From the NCBI RefSeq assembly GCF_049897565.1, contig NZ_JAFCWM010000005.1:124001-188000 (forward strand): a stretch of 64,000 nucleotides of DNA. Reading direction: 5' to 3'. Positions 32,376-40,646 of the stretch are shown in pieces; the first letter of the stretch is position 1, and every line of letters starts with the position of its first letter. A program made the position numbers and the translations under genes. The stretch comes from JAFCUW01 sp049897565 (lineage in GTDB: Bacteria > Pseudomonadota > Gammaproteobacteria > Burkholderiales > Burkholderiaceae_D). Under the pieces are notes generated by a model. The model made no database searches. It was not told where the DNA came from and saw only the letters and a program-made list of their open reading frames with translations.

Positions 32376-34082
32376 ATGCCAACGAGACGCCGTCCCGCCA
32401 TTCAAACAACGGGACCAGACCCGTTTTTTAATCGGCCGCCATCCCCTTGTGCCGAACAAAAACCGGGTCTGACCCGGTTATTCAGACACGTTCTGGTGCT
32501 GGCGGCGCTGGTTGGCGCCGGCGCAGCGGCGGCGCAAAAGGTCAGCGTCGGCAGCGGCAGGCTCGAAGGCGTCCCGCTCGCCAACGGCGTCAACGCGTGG
32601 TACGGCATCCCGTACGCGGCCGCGCCGGTGCGCGAACTGCGCTGGCGCGAGCCGCAGCCGGCCACGCCATGGAACGGCGTGCTGCACGCCGACCGCAAGG
32701 GCCCGGAATGCATCCAGCTGCTGCGCCGCAAGGACATCAACCACTACTTCGGCGAGGAAGCGACCAGCGAAGACTGCCTGTTCATGAACGTCTGGGCGCC
32801 CGCCGGCTCGGCATCGCGCGCCAAGCTGCCGGTGATCGTCTTCATCCACGGCGGCGGCTTCACGGTCGGCTCGAGCGGCATGGCGCTGTACGGCGGGCCG
32901 AACGTGGCAGCGCGCGGCGCCGTGTTCGTCAACTTCAATTACCGGCTCGGCATCCTCGGCTTCATGGCCCATCCGGAGCTGACGGCCGAATCGCCGCAGG
33001 GCGCGTCGGGCAACTACGGTTTCCTCGACCAGGTGCAGGCGCTGCGCTGGGTCCAGCGCAATATCGCCCGCTTCGGCGGCGATCCGGCCAACGTCACCAT
33101 CGCCGGCCAGTCCGCCGGCGCCGCGTCGGTCGTGTCGCTGGTAGCGAGCCCGCTGGCGCGCGGCCTGTTCCAGCGCGCCTTCGTGCAAAGCGGCCCTGCC
33201 ATCGGCGGCGCCTCTGCTACCCTGGCCGAGTCGGAGCAGACCGGGCTCGATGTACAGAAAGCGGTCGGCGCCACGTCGCTCGCGGCGATGCGCCAGTTGC
33301 CGGCGGACCGCGTGTTCGTGGTGCAGCGCGATTTCCAGTTCGGCGACTCGGGCTCGGTCAACGTGCGTCCCAACATCGACGGCTACTTCCTGCCCGACTC
33401 GATCGCCAATATCTTCGCCGCCGGCCGCCAGAACGACGTGCCCACCCTCGCCGGCTTCACCGGCGACGATATCAGCCCAAGTCCCCTGCCGCTGGCGACG
33501 ACGGCCGCCGGCTACCGCGACAAGGCGCGCCAGGTCTACGGCGCCAACGCCGACCGCTTCCTGGCGCTGTACCCGGTGACGGCCGACGCCGACGCGCCGG
33601 CGATGGGCAAGCTGGCGGCGCGCCATGCGATGATGGAAAAAGGCACGCGCAAGCTGGCGCAGGCGCAAACGGCGAGCGGCAAGGCGCCCATCTATGTCTA
33701 CATGTTCTCGCGCGTGCACCCGTTCAATCCGGCCGCGCCGCTGTTCGATGCGCCGCAGGGCGCGTATCACACCTCCGATGTGCCCTACTGGTTCCAGACC
33801 CAGGACGCGCTTAACATGTTCAAGCCGACGCGCCTGTGGGGCCAGCAGGACCGCGCCCTGTCGGCGCGCATGATGGACAGCATGCTGGCGTTCGCCCGCA
33901 GCGGCAATCCGGCCACGCCGGCGACGCCGTGGCCGGCCTGGCGCCCGGGCGATGAACAAATGATCGACTTTGGCGACAAGGTCGACGTCGCGCGCCAGAA
34001 CGCCGCCCAGCTGGACTTCCACGACGTGCCGGCGCAGTTCGTGCCGGCCGGCGCCGCGCTTCCTCGCCTGACCCGGGACTGA
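32376..34082 (+). CDS. Type-B carboxylesterase, exported
   Basis: 568 residues, carboxylesterase/cholinesterase family. Catalytic elements are the oxyanion loop FIHGGGFTVG, nucleophile elbow IAGQSAGAAS near residue 245, and a His in the AYHTSDVPYWF region. The ATG at 32376 has AGGACAAG before it, but the signal-like hydrophobic helix (RHVLVLAALVGAGAAAAQ) starts only near residue 37. The 30 residues between (IQTTGPDPFFNRPPSP, CAEQKPGLTRLF) are encoded by an inserted GGGTCTGACCC palindrome pair. Export could therefore be altered, or the real start might be internal. Directly followed by aroD (one base gap). Probably cleaves aromatic esters to feed quinate and hydroxycinnamates to this cluster. 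Confidence 0.88.
   Translation: MPTRRRPAIQTTGPDPFFNRPPSPCAEQKPGLTRLFRHVLVLAALVGAGAAAAQKVSVGSGRLEGVPLANGVNAWYGIPYAAAPVRELRWREPQPATPWNGVLHADRKGPECIQLLRRKDINHYFGEEATSEDCLFMNVWAPAGSASRAKLPVIVFIHGGGFTVGSSGMALYGGPNVAARGAVFVNFNYRLGILGFMAHPELTAESPQGASGNYGFLDQVQALRWVQRNIARFGGDPANVTIAGQSAGAASVVSLVASPLARGLFQRAFVQSGPAIGGASATLAESEQTGLDVQKAVGATSLAAMRQLPADRVFVVQRDFQFGDSGSVNVRPNIDGYFLPDSIANIFAAGRQNDVPTLAGFTGDDISPSPLPLATTAAGYRDKARQVYGANADRFLALYPVTADADAPAMGKLAARHAMMEKGTRKLAQAQTASGKAPIYVYMFSRVHPFNPAAPLFDAPQGAYHTSDVPYWFQTQDALNMFKPTRLWGQQDRALSARMMDSMLAFARSGNPATPATPWPAWRPGDEQMIDFGDKVDVARQNAAQLDFHDVPAQFVPAGAALPRLTRD
32409..32481. repeat. Two GGGTCTGACCC-type palindromes inside coding sequence
   Basis: AACGGGACCAGACCCGTT (32407-32424) and AACCGGGTCTGACCCGGTT (32461-32479) bracket about 36 bases. 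They encode part of the N-terminus of the carboxylesterase between its start codon and signal helix, in frame. The core matches the repeats at 5172, 34851, 45932 and 57494. Confidence 0.75.
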
Positions 34083-34083
34083 C

Positions 34084-34947
34084 ATGCCGACGCACCCGAA
34101 ACCGCTCGACATTGGCGGCCGCCTCCTCGGCGGCCATGGCCGCGCGCTAATTTGCACGCCGCTGGTCGGTCGCACCACTGCCGCGCTGAAGGCAGAACTG
34201 ACGGCAATCGTGCCGCAGGGGCCCGACCTGGTCGAGTGGCGCGTCGACTTTTTCGATGCCATCGCCAACCGGCGCGAGGTGCTCTCCGCCGCGGCGGAAC
34301 TGCGCGCGCTGGCCGGCGGCGTGCCGATCATATTTACACGGCGCGCCGCGCATGAAGGGGGCGAGCCGATCGCCATCGACGAAGACGCCGTTGTGGCGCT
34401 GTACGGAGCGCTGTGCGCCAGCGGCGACATCGACGTCGTCGACTATGAGTTGAGCCAGCCAGAACACCACCGCCGCACGGTGCGCGCGGTGTCGCAGGCG
34501 CATGGCGTGGCGCTGATCGTGTCGTGCCATGACTTCCACGCCACGCCTGGCAGCGCCGAGATGGTCGCAACATTGCTGCGCGCGGAACGCGAAGGCGCCG
34601 ACATCGCCAAGCTGGCGGTGATGCCGTGCGCGCCTGGCGACGTGCTGCGCCTGCTCGACGCCACCTTGCAAGCTGGCGCCGCGCTGCGCATCCCGTTGAT
34701 CGCGATCGCGATGGGCGCGCTGGGTGCGATGACCCGGATCTGCGGCTGGCAGTACGGATCGAGCGTCACCTTCGCGGTCGGCCAGCGCGTATCGGCGCCG
34801 GGGCAGATCCCAACCAAGGAACTGCGCCGCGCGATGGCGGCGCTGGGCGAGCAGCAGGCAAACCGGGTCAGACCCCTGCTGCATGGCCAACTTAGAAAGC
34901 GCCGACGTAATTCTCCGCCAGCGCGGTGGCCATCGCGCGCGAGCTGA
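34084..34947 (+). CDS. aroD: Type I 3-dehydroquinate dehydratase
   Basis: Converts 3-dehydroquinate to 3-dehydroshikimate by a Schiff-base mechanism in the cytoplasm. All catalytic residues are present: Glu51 (LVEWRVDFF), His149 (VSCHDFHAT) and the Schiff-base Lys176 (IAKLAVMP), and the substrate clamp QIPTKELR near the end. A type I enzyme here, co-transcribed with an esterase, fits the catabolic quinate route (quiB role). Normal homologues end about 25 residues sooner: the last residues come from a GGGTCTGACCC repeat and then read antisense through the end of pobA, overlapping it by 56 bases. The true C-terminus was probably displaced by the repeat. Confidence 0.9.
   Translation: MPTHPKPLDIGGRLLGGHGRALICTPLVGRTTAALKAELTAIVPQGPDLVEWRVDFFDAIANRREVLSAAAELRALAGGVPIIFTRRAAHEGGEPIAIDEDAVVALYGALCASGDIDVVDYELSQPEHHRRTVRAVSQAHGVALIVSCHDFHATPGSAEMVATLLRAEREGADIAKLAVMPCAPGDVLRLLDATLQAGAALRIPLIAIAMGALGAMTRICGWQYGSSVTFAVGQRVSAPGQIPTKELRRAMAALGEQQANRVRPLLHGQLRKRRRNSPPARWPSRAS
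34851..34882. repeat. GGGTCTGACCC-type palindrome at the aroD 3' end
   Basis: The arms GCAGCAGG (34851-34858) and CCTGCTGC (34875-34882) enclose CAAACCGGGTCAGACC. The flanks match those of the copy at 5172-5216. It lies inside the reading frame of aroD, just before the convergent end of pobA. Confidence 0.7.
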
Positions 34948-36058
34948 CGACGTTCTCCAGCTCCGCGCGCTGGATCTCGCGCTGAAACGGCGTGGCGTCG
35001 GCAAACGTATGCAACAGGCTCGTCATCCACCACGAAAAATACTCGGCCCGCCACACGCGCTTGAGCGCATCGGCCGAATAGCTGTTCAGCCGTTCTTCGC
35101 CGCCCTCGCGGTAAAACTGTTCGAACGCCCGCGCCAGCAACTTGACATCGCCAATCGCCAGGTTCATCCCCTTGGCGCCGGTCGGCGGCACGATATGGGC
35201 GGCGTCGCCGGCGAGCATCAGGCGGCCCGACTGCATCGGCGCCGAGACGAAACTGCGCATGCCGATGATATTTTTCTGGAAGATCTTCCCTTCGTTCAGG
35301 CGCCAGCCGTCGTTGTTTTCCAACCGGCTGTGCAACTCGTGCCAGATGCGATCATCCGACCAGTTGTCGACATGGTCGCTCGGGTCGCACTGAAGATACA
35401 GCCGCTGCACCGTCGGCGAACGGGTGCTGACCAGCGCGAAGCCGCGCTCGTGGTGCGCGTAGATCAGCTCCTCCGACGACGGCGCCGATTCGACCAGGAT
35501 GCCGAACCAGCCGAACGGGTACGTGCGCTGATAGTCCTGGCGCACGCTTGCCGGGATCGCAGCGCGCGATACGCCGTGAAAGCCGTCGCATCCGATGACG
35601 AAGTCGGCGTCGATGATCTGCTGCGTGCCGGCGTGCGAGAACCGCACCGACGGCTTGTCGGTGTCGACGCCATGCAGCTCCACGTCGCTGACCTCGAACA
35701 GCAAGGCGCCGCCGGCGTCGATGCGCGCGGCCACCAGGTCCTTTATCACCTCGTGCTGCGGGTAGACGGTGATCGCCTTTCCGGTCAATTCGATCAGGTC
35801 GATGCGGTGGCGGCGGCCGCCGAACGCCAGTTCGATGCCGTGATGGAGCGCGCCTTCCGAGCGCATGCGCTCGCCCACGCCCGCTTCGGTCAGCAAGTCC
35901 ATGGTGCCTTGCTCGAGCACGCCGGCGCGGATGGTCGCCTCGATCTCCGGCCGGCTGCGCGACTCGAGCACGATCGATTCGATACCCTGCAGGTGCAGCA
36001 AGTGAGATAGCAGCAGGCCGGCCGGGCCGGCGCCGATGATGGCGATCTGGGTGCGCAT
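34892..36058 (-). CDS. pobA: 4-Hydroxybenzoate 3-monooxygenase
   Basis: A flavoprotein hydroxylase making protocatechuate from 4-hydroxybenzoate with NADPH and oxygen; 388 residues, close to the 390-394 of characterised PobA. FAD-binding GAGPAGLLLSHLLHLQGI at the N-terminus, the family DG motif FVIGCDGFHGVSR near residue 155, and the second FAD motif LMLAGDAAHIVPPTGAKG near residue 280. Arg in ATIRAGVLEQ and Tyr residues of the substrate pocket are conserved. Divergent from the AraC-type regulator at 36183, the usual pobA/pobR arrangement. Ends 56 bases inside the extended aroD frame. Confidence 0.96.
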   Translation of the reverse strand: MRTQIAIIGAGPAGLLLSHLLHLQGIESIVLESRSRPEIEATIRAGVLEQGTMDLLTEAGVGERMRSEGALHHGIELAFGGRRHRIDLIELTGKAITVYPQHEVIKDLVAARIDAGGALLFEVSDVELHGVDTDKPSVRFSHAGTQQIIDADFVIGCDGFHGVSRAAIPASVRQDYQRTYPFGWFGILVESAPSSEELIYAHHERGFALVSTRSPTVQRLYLQCDPSDHVDNWSDDRIWHELHSRLENNDGWRLNEGKIFQKNIIGMRSFVSAPMQSGRLMLAGDAAHIVPPTGAKGMNLAIGDVKLLARAFEQFYREGGEERLNSYSADALKRVWRAEYFSWWMTSLLHTFADATPFQREIQRAELENVVSSRAMATALAENYVGAF

Positions 36059-36182
36059 GGTGTCTCCTGATGTTATTCGTATGCCGCCATGCTAGCGCCG
36101 CCAGGCCCCGAATAAAATGGAGAAAACCGCAAATAACTTGTACTATTTATACACGCGCACACTTTTCTGCCCACCCCTTTCC

Positions 36183-37079
36183 ATGCCCACCACCGCATCA
36201 GCCCCGCCGCCGGAAGTCCCCCAGTTTGCGCTCTACGGTGAAGCCGCCAGAGCGGAAAACGCCGAGTTCGTCCATATCGAACTGATTGAGACGCGCAGCC
36301 GGCTGCACGACTGGCACATTTCCAACCACACCCACCGCGGCCTGTTTCAGGTACTTTTTCTGTACGCCGGCCATGTGCGCGCCAGCGTCGACGGCGCGCT
36401 GTGGGAGCGCGACGGCCCCACCGCGATCACGATCCATCCGTCGGTGGTTCACGGTTTCGCGTTTTCGCAGGAGGCGCAAGGCTACGTGCTGACGCTCGAC
36501 GAGCAGGTGGTGTTTGCCGCCGGCGGCAGCGAAGGCGACATCTTTTCGGCGCTGTTCGTGCAGCCGCTGGCGATCGACCTGGCGCCGGCGCCGCAAGCGC
36601 GCGAACGCATCGAGGGGCTGCTCAAGAACCTGATCGCCGAGGCCTCATGGCCGCACTACGGTCACACGCTAATGCTCGAATGGCTGGCGCGCAGCGCCTT
36701 GCTGCTGCTGTTGCGGGCGCACGCGGAGCACCGTTTTGCCGGCCAGTCGGGGCATGGCGAGTTCGAACTGTTCACGCGCTTTCGCGCAGAAGTGGAGCGC
36801 AACTTCAGGCAGCAGTGGCAGGTCGGCCAGTATGCCGACGCGCTGGGGGTGACGCCGACGCGCCTGAACCGCCTGTGCCTCAAACTGGCCGGCAAATCGG
36901 CATTCGACATCGGCCAGGACCGCCTGATGCTGGAAGCGTGCCGCAAGCTCACGTACGCGCCGTCGCCGATCGCCAGCGTCGCCTATCAGCTGGGGTTCCA
37001 GGATCCGGCGTATTTCAGCCGCCTGTTCAAGAAGCGTGTCGGCGTCACGCCAAAGCAGTTCCGCGGCCAGGCATCCTAG
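36183..37079 (+). CDS. pobR: AraC-family activator of pobA
   Basis: About 298 residues from the ATG at 36183; an in-frame ATG at 36117 adds 22 residues with no similarity to regulators and overlaps the promoter region. An N-terminal cupin-like ligand pocket (HDWHISNHTHRGLFQVLFLY) is followed by two C-terminal AraC helix-turn-helices (VGQYADALGVTPTRLNRLCL and IASVAYQLGFQDPAYFSRLF, ending KKRVGVTPKQFR). Divergent from pobA, so it probably activates it in response to 4-hydroxybenzoate. The 3' end overlaps the next, convergent gene by four bases. Confidence 0.88.
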   Translation: MPTTASAPPPEVPQFALYGEAARAENAEFVHIELIETRSRLHDWHISNHTHRGLFQVLFLYAGHVRASVDGALWERDGPTAITIHPSVVHGFAFSQEAQGYVLTLDEQVVFAAGGSEGDIFSALFVQPLAIDLAPAPQARERIEGLLKNLIAEASWPHYGHTLMLEWLARSALLLLLRAHAEHRFAGQSGHGEFELFTRFRAEVERNFRQQWQVGQYADALGVTPTRLNRLCLKLAGKSAFDIGQDRLMLEACRKLTYAPSPIASVAYQLGFQDPAYFSRLFKKRVGVTPKQFRGQAS

Positions 37080-37861
37080 AGCAAGGCACTCATCTCGACC
37101 TGGATCTTGAGCAGCGCCGGCAGGCAGCGTTCGACCATGCTGTCGGCGGCGATGCGCGCCGCGTGCACGCTGACGTTGATCGCGGCGACCGTCTCGCCGC
37201 GAAAATTACGCAGCGGGACGGCGATGGTGCGCAGACCCAGTTCAAGTTCCTGGTCCACCAGCGCGTAGCCCTGCGCGCGGGCGCGCCCGATCTCCAGCGC
37301 CAGCCTTTCCTTGTCGACGATCGTGTGCCCGGTCATCTGCTCGGGACGCGCGCGTTCGAGGAAGCGGTCGACTTCGTCCTGCGGCAGGCTGGCCAGCAGC
37401 ACGCGGCCGTTCGCCGTGCAGTAGGCCGGCACCCGCGTGCCCGGCTGCAGCGTGGCCGACACCAGGCGCCCGGCGCTGACGGCCGCCACGCACACCAGGT
37501 CGTCGTGATCGAGCACGCCGGCCGACGCCGCCTCTTCCAGCGAGTACGCCAGCCGGTACAGCAGCGGCTGCACGATGCGCGGCAGGCGCGCCGAATGCAG
37601 GTACGACTGGCCAAGGCGCAGCACCATCGGCGTCAGCGAGAACAGCTTGTTCTCGTGCCGCATGTAGCCCAGGTGCGCCAGCGTGATCAGGTAGCGCCGC
37701 GCCGCCGCGCGCGTCAGGCCGGCGCGCTGCGCCACCTCGGCAATCGTCAAGCGCGCGCGTTCCTGGTCGAACGCCTCGATTACCTGCAGCCCTTTCTCAA
37801 GGCCGGCGATGAGGTCGCGCTTGGCAGGCGCGTCGGCTGTACTGTCGATAGAGGCAGGCAT
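37076..37861 (-). CDS. IclR-family regulator (PcaU/PcaR/PobR type) divergent from pcaHG
   Basis: 261 residues with the start at ATG 37861, preceded by TGGGACT. The N-terminal winged helix-turn-helix is LTIAEVAQRAGLTRAAARRY; the C-terminal effector domain carries LQPGTRVPAYCTANGRVLLA and ELELGLRTIAVPLRN, both hallmarks of the aromatic-acid branch of IclR regulators. It is divergent from pcaH with a 150-base shared regulatory region containing a 17-base palindrome. Likely activates pcaHGB-pcaCD in response to protocatechuate or beta-ketoadipate (inference). A second IclR protein is at 52231. Confidence 0.88.
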   Translation of the reverse strand: MPASIDSTADAPAKRDLIAGLEKGLQVIEAFDQERARLTIAEVAQRAGLTRAAARRYLITLAHLGYMRHENKLFSLTPMVLRLGQSYLHSARLPRIVQPLLYRLAYSLEEAASAGVLDHDDLVCVAAVSAGRLVSATLQPGTRVPAYCTANGRVLLASLPQDEVDRFLERARPEQMTGHTIVDKERLALEIGRARAQGYALVDQELELGLRTIAVPLRNFRGETVAAINVSVHAARIAADSMVERCLPALLKIQVEMSALL

Positions 37862-37892
37862 AGTCCCAATCATTCGATGGTTTGGGCGATTG

Positions 37893-37909
37893 TCGCACAA
37901 TTTGTGCGA
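37893..37909. promoter_or_regulatory. Candidate IclR-type operator upstream of pcaHG
   Basis: The perfect 17-base palindrome TCGCACAATTTGTGCGA lies between the divergent IclR gene and pcaH. Its arm TCGCACAA equals the right half of the PcaR/PcaU/PobR box as I remember it, and recurs at 52095 and 56124 in this window. Confidence 0.75.
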
Positions 37910-38013
37910 TCTGCGAATGCCGCGCATCGCTACCATCTTGTTGAGGGCAGCCGATTTGCCTACCATGACCTGGCTCACCCCTCAGTCCAACGTCACCTGC
38001 CAGGAGACCTGCT

Positions 38014-38706
38014 TTGAAATTCGATGCTATCGAACCGGGCGTCTATCCCGAACTGATCTACCCGCCTTACAAGTCGACCATGAAGCGCGGGCCTGCCCAG
38101 CCGCTGCTGCGCATCGAAGCTCCGCGCCCGGTCAGCGACAATGTCCGGCCGGCGCCGCGCATCCTGCTGCCGCACGATATGGACCTGACGGCGCAAGGCG
38201 ACAGCGAGCCGCTCGGCGAAAAAATCGTCGTCACCGGCCGCGTGCTCGATGAAGACGGCAAGCCGGTGCGCGATTCGCTGCTCGAAGTCTGGCAGTGCAA
38301 CGCGGCGGGCCGCTACCGCCACAAGCGCGACCAGCACAACGCGCCGCTCGATCCAAACTTCAATGGCTGGGGAAAAATGCTGACCGACGAAGACGGCCGC
38401 TATCGCTTCGTCACCATCAAGCCCGGTCCTTACCCGTGGGGCAACCACGAAAAGGCATGGCGCCCGGCGCACATCCACTTCTCCATGTTCGGCAACGTCT
38501 ACGCGCAGCGCCTGGTCACGCAGATGTATTTTCCGAGCGACCCGCTGTTCGACTACGACCCGATCTTCCAGAGCATCCCGGACCTGGCCGCGCGCCAGCG
38601 CCTGATCTCGCGCTTCAGCATGGAACAGACGGTCGGCAGCGAAATGCTCGGCTACGAATTCGACATCGTGCTGCGCGGCCGCGACGCCACGCCGATGGGC
38701 ATCTAA
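38014..38706 (+). CDS. pcaH: Protocatechuate 3,4-dioxygenase beta subunit
   Basis: The iron-bearing subunit of the intradiol dioxygenase that opens protocatechuate to 3-carboxy-cis,cis-muconate. 230 residues; the Fe(III) ligands are Tyr101 (GRYRHKRD), Tyr140 (PGPYPWG), His153 and His155 (PAHIHFSMFG), with the 39/13/2 spacing of the Pseudomonas enzyme. AGGAGA-type site and pcaG 10 bases downstream. Part of pcaH-pcaG-pcaB-pcaCD. Confidence 0.97.
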   Translation: MKFDAIEPGVYPELIYPPYKSTMKRGPAQPLLRIEAPRPVSDNVRPAPRILLPHDMDLTAQGDSEPLGEKIVVTGRVLDEDGKPVRDSLLEVWQCNAAGRYRHKRDQHNAPLDPNFNGWGKMLTDEDGRYRFVTIKPGPYPWGNHEKAWRPAHIHFSMFGNVYAQRLVTQMYFPSDPLFDYDPIFQSIPDLAARQRLISRFSMEQTVGSEMLGYEFDIVLRGRDATPMGI

Positions 38707-38716
38707 GGAGAATGAC

Positions 38717-39229
38717 ATGAGCACCATCACGACTTCGCAAACCATCGGGCCGTTCTCGCACGAAGCCTTCCAGTGGGCGGCCGACATGACCGCCGCGACT
38801 GACGCCGGCGCGCCCGCTGTCCTCATCCGCGGCACAATCTACGACGGCGCCGGCGTTCCCATCGACGACGCCCAGCTCGAGGCATGGCTGCCCGACGCCG
38901 CTGCCGCCGAAGCGCAGCAGCCGATGCCTGGATTTCGCCGCGTGCCAAGTGGCGCCGACGGCAGCTTCACCTTTCATGCGCCACTGCCGGCGGCTTCCAT
39001 CGGCGAGCCGCTGATGTACGTCACCGTGTTCGCGCGTGGCCTGGTCAAACACCAGTTCACCGCCCTCTTCCTGGAAGACGACAGCGCCCTGGCCAAATCG
39101 GCTATCCTTGGCCAGGTGCCGGCCACGCGCCGCGCCACGCTGGTGGCGCGCAAAGTGGGCGAGCGCGAATACCAGTGGGATATCTGGATGCAGGGCGACA
39201 AAGAGACGGTCTTTTTCGACTACGTATAA
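38717..39229 (+). CDS. pcaG: Protocatechuate 3,4-dioxygenase alpha subunit
   Basis: 170-residue partner of PcaH. It shares the intradiol fold (QTIGPFSHEAFQWA at the N-terminus, RVPSGADGSFTFHAPLP in the core, FLEDDSALAKS) but lacks the iron ligands, as expected for the alpha subunit, which completes the active-site pocket. Somewhat shorter than the usual about 200 residues. AAGGAGAATGAC before the ATG; 10 bases after pcaH. Confidence 0.94.
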   Translation: MSTITTSQTIGPFSHEAFQWAADMTAATDAGAPAVLIRGTIYDGAGVPIDDAQLEAWLPDAAAAEAQQPMPGFRRVPSGADGSFTFHAPLPAASIGEPLMYVTVFARGLVKHQFTALFLEDDSALAKSAILGQVPATRRATLVARKVGEREYQWDIWMQGDKETVFFDYV

Positions 39230-39244
39230 ACAACGGGAGCGGCA

Positions 39245-40639
39245 TTGAGCGTTTCGATTTTCGACAGTTTTCTCACCACGTCCGACATGATCGCGGTGTT
39301 CGACGATGCCGCCATCGTGCAGGCAATGTTCCAGTTCGAGCAGGCGCTGTCAAAGGCGCAGGCCGATGAAGGACTGCTGCCGGCCAGCGCCGCGCGCGCC
39401 ATCGGCGCCGTCTGCAAGGCGCAGCTGTACGACATCGGCGCCATCGTCAGTGCCGGCCGCCGCGCCGGCAGCCTGGCAATCCCGCTGGTGAAGGAACTGA
39501 CTCGCACTGTCGCGCTGTACGACGCTGAAGCGGCCACTCACGTCCACTGGGGCAGCACCAGCCAGGACGTGATCGACACCGCCATGGTGCTGGCCACGCG
39601 CGAGGCGCTGCAACTGCTCGACGACGGCCTGCATGATTTGTGCGGCCACCTGCTCGCGCTGGCCGAACGCCACCTTTCCACGCCGGTACTGGCGCGCACG
39701 CTGATGCAGCCCGCCCAGGTAACGAGCTTCGGCTTCAAACTGGTCGGCTGGCTGGCGCCGCTGGCGCGCGCGCGCGCCCGCTTGCGCGAATGCGCCGAAC
39801 GGGCCTTGCAGCTGCAGCTCGGCGGCGCGGTCGGCACGCTCGCCGTCATGGGCGAGCGCGGCCCCGCGGTGGCGGCGCGCATGGCGGCCGACCTGAAACT
39901 CAGGCTTGCCGACGCCGCCTGGCACACGCAGCGCGACGAGTGGGTCCGCCTCGGCCTCGAAGTGGCCGTCCTCACCGGCAGCCTGGGCAAGGTGGCGACC
40001 GATCTCAGTCTGATGGCGCAAGGCGAAATCGCCGAACTGGCCGAACCGTCCGGCAATGGCCGCGGCGGATCGTCCGCCATGCCGCACAAGCGCAATCCGG
40101 TGTCGGCCATGATTGCGCTGGCCGCCGCCACCCGCACGCCGCAGCACGCGGCGGCGCTGCTGGCGAGCATGGGCCAGCAGCACGAGCGAGGCCTGGGCAA
40201 CTGGCAGGCCGAATTGGCCGAGTGGCCGGCGCTTTTCCTCAGCGCGCACGGCGCCTTGAATGCGCTGAACGATGCCTTCGCGGCGCTCGCCGTCGACTCG
40301 GCCCGCATGCTGCGTAATATCGATGCGCTGCAAGGCCTGGTGTTCGCCGAAGCGGCGTCGATCTACCTGGCCGGCGCGATCGGCCGGCCGCAGGCGCACG
40401 CACTGCTCGAGCAGCTGACGCAGCAAGCGCTGGCCAGCGGCCGGCCGCTGGCCGAAGTGCTGCGCGACGCCGTGCAGGCCGATGCCGCCTTGCGCGCCCA
40501 CATCGACCTCTCCCAGCTCGATGCGCTGTTCGACCCGGTCGCCGCCACTACGCCCGCACGCCGCCTGGCAGAACGCCAGTTGCAGGCGCTGCGCACCAGC
40601 AGCGCCGACCTTGATTCCGTCCACCCTTTTACAAAGTGA
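39245..40639 (+). CDS. pcaB: 3-Carboxy-cis,cis-muconate cycloisomerase
   Basis: A fumarase/aspartase-superfamily enzyme that lactonises 3-carboxymuconate to gamma-carboxymuconolactone. 464 residues with the superfamily signature GGSSAMPHKRNPV near residue 273-285 and the upstream THVHWGSTSQDVIDTA block. The start is TTG at 39245, supported by ACGGGAGCGGCA directly before it and by the conserved N-terminal SIFDSFLTT. 15 bases after pcaG; pcaCD follows 7 bases later. Confidence 0.95.
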   Translation: MSVSIFDSFLTTSDMIAVFDDAAIVQAMFQFEQALSKAQADEGLLPASAARAIGAVCKAQLYDIGAIVSAGRRAGSLAIPLVKELTRTVALYDAEAATHVHWGSTSQDVIDTAMVLATREALQLLDDGLHDLCGHLLALAERHLSTPVLARTLMQPAQVTSFGFKLVGWLAPLARARARLRECAERALQLQLGGAVGTLAVMGERGPAVAARMAADLKLRLADAAWHTQRDEWVRLGLEVAVLTGSLGKVATDLSLMAQGEIAELAEPSGNGRGGSSAMPHKRNPVSAMIALAAATRTPQHAAALLASMGQQHERGLGNWQAELAEWPALFLSAHGALNALNDAFAALAVDSARMLRNIDALQGLVFAEAASIYLAGAIGRPQAHALLEQLTQQALASGRPLAEVLRDAVQADAALRAHIDLSQLDALFDPVAATTPARRLAERQLQALRTSSADLDSVHPFTK

Positions 40640-40646
40640 TGCCAGC

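Noticed and set aside
32478..34430. 650-codon minus-strand frame opposite esterase and aroD
   Set aside because: Shadow of two genes with intact catalytic motifs on the plus strand.
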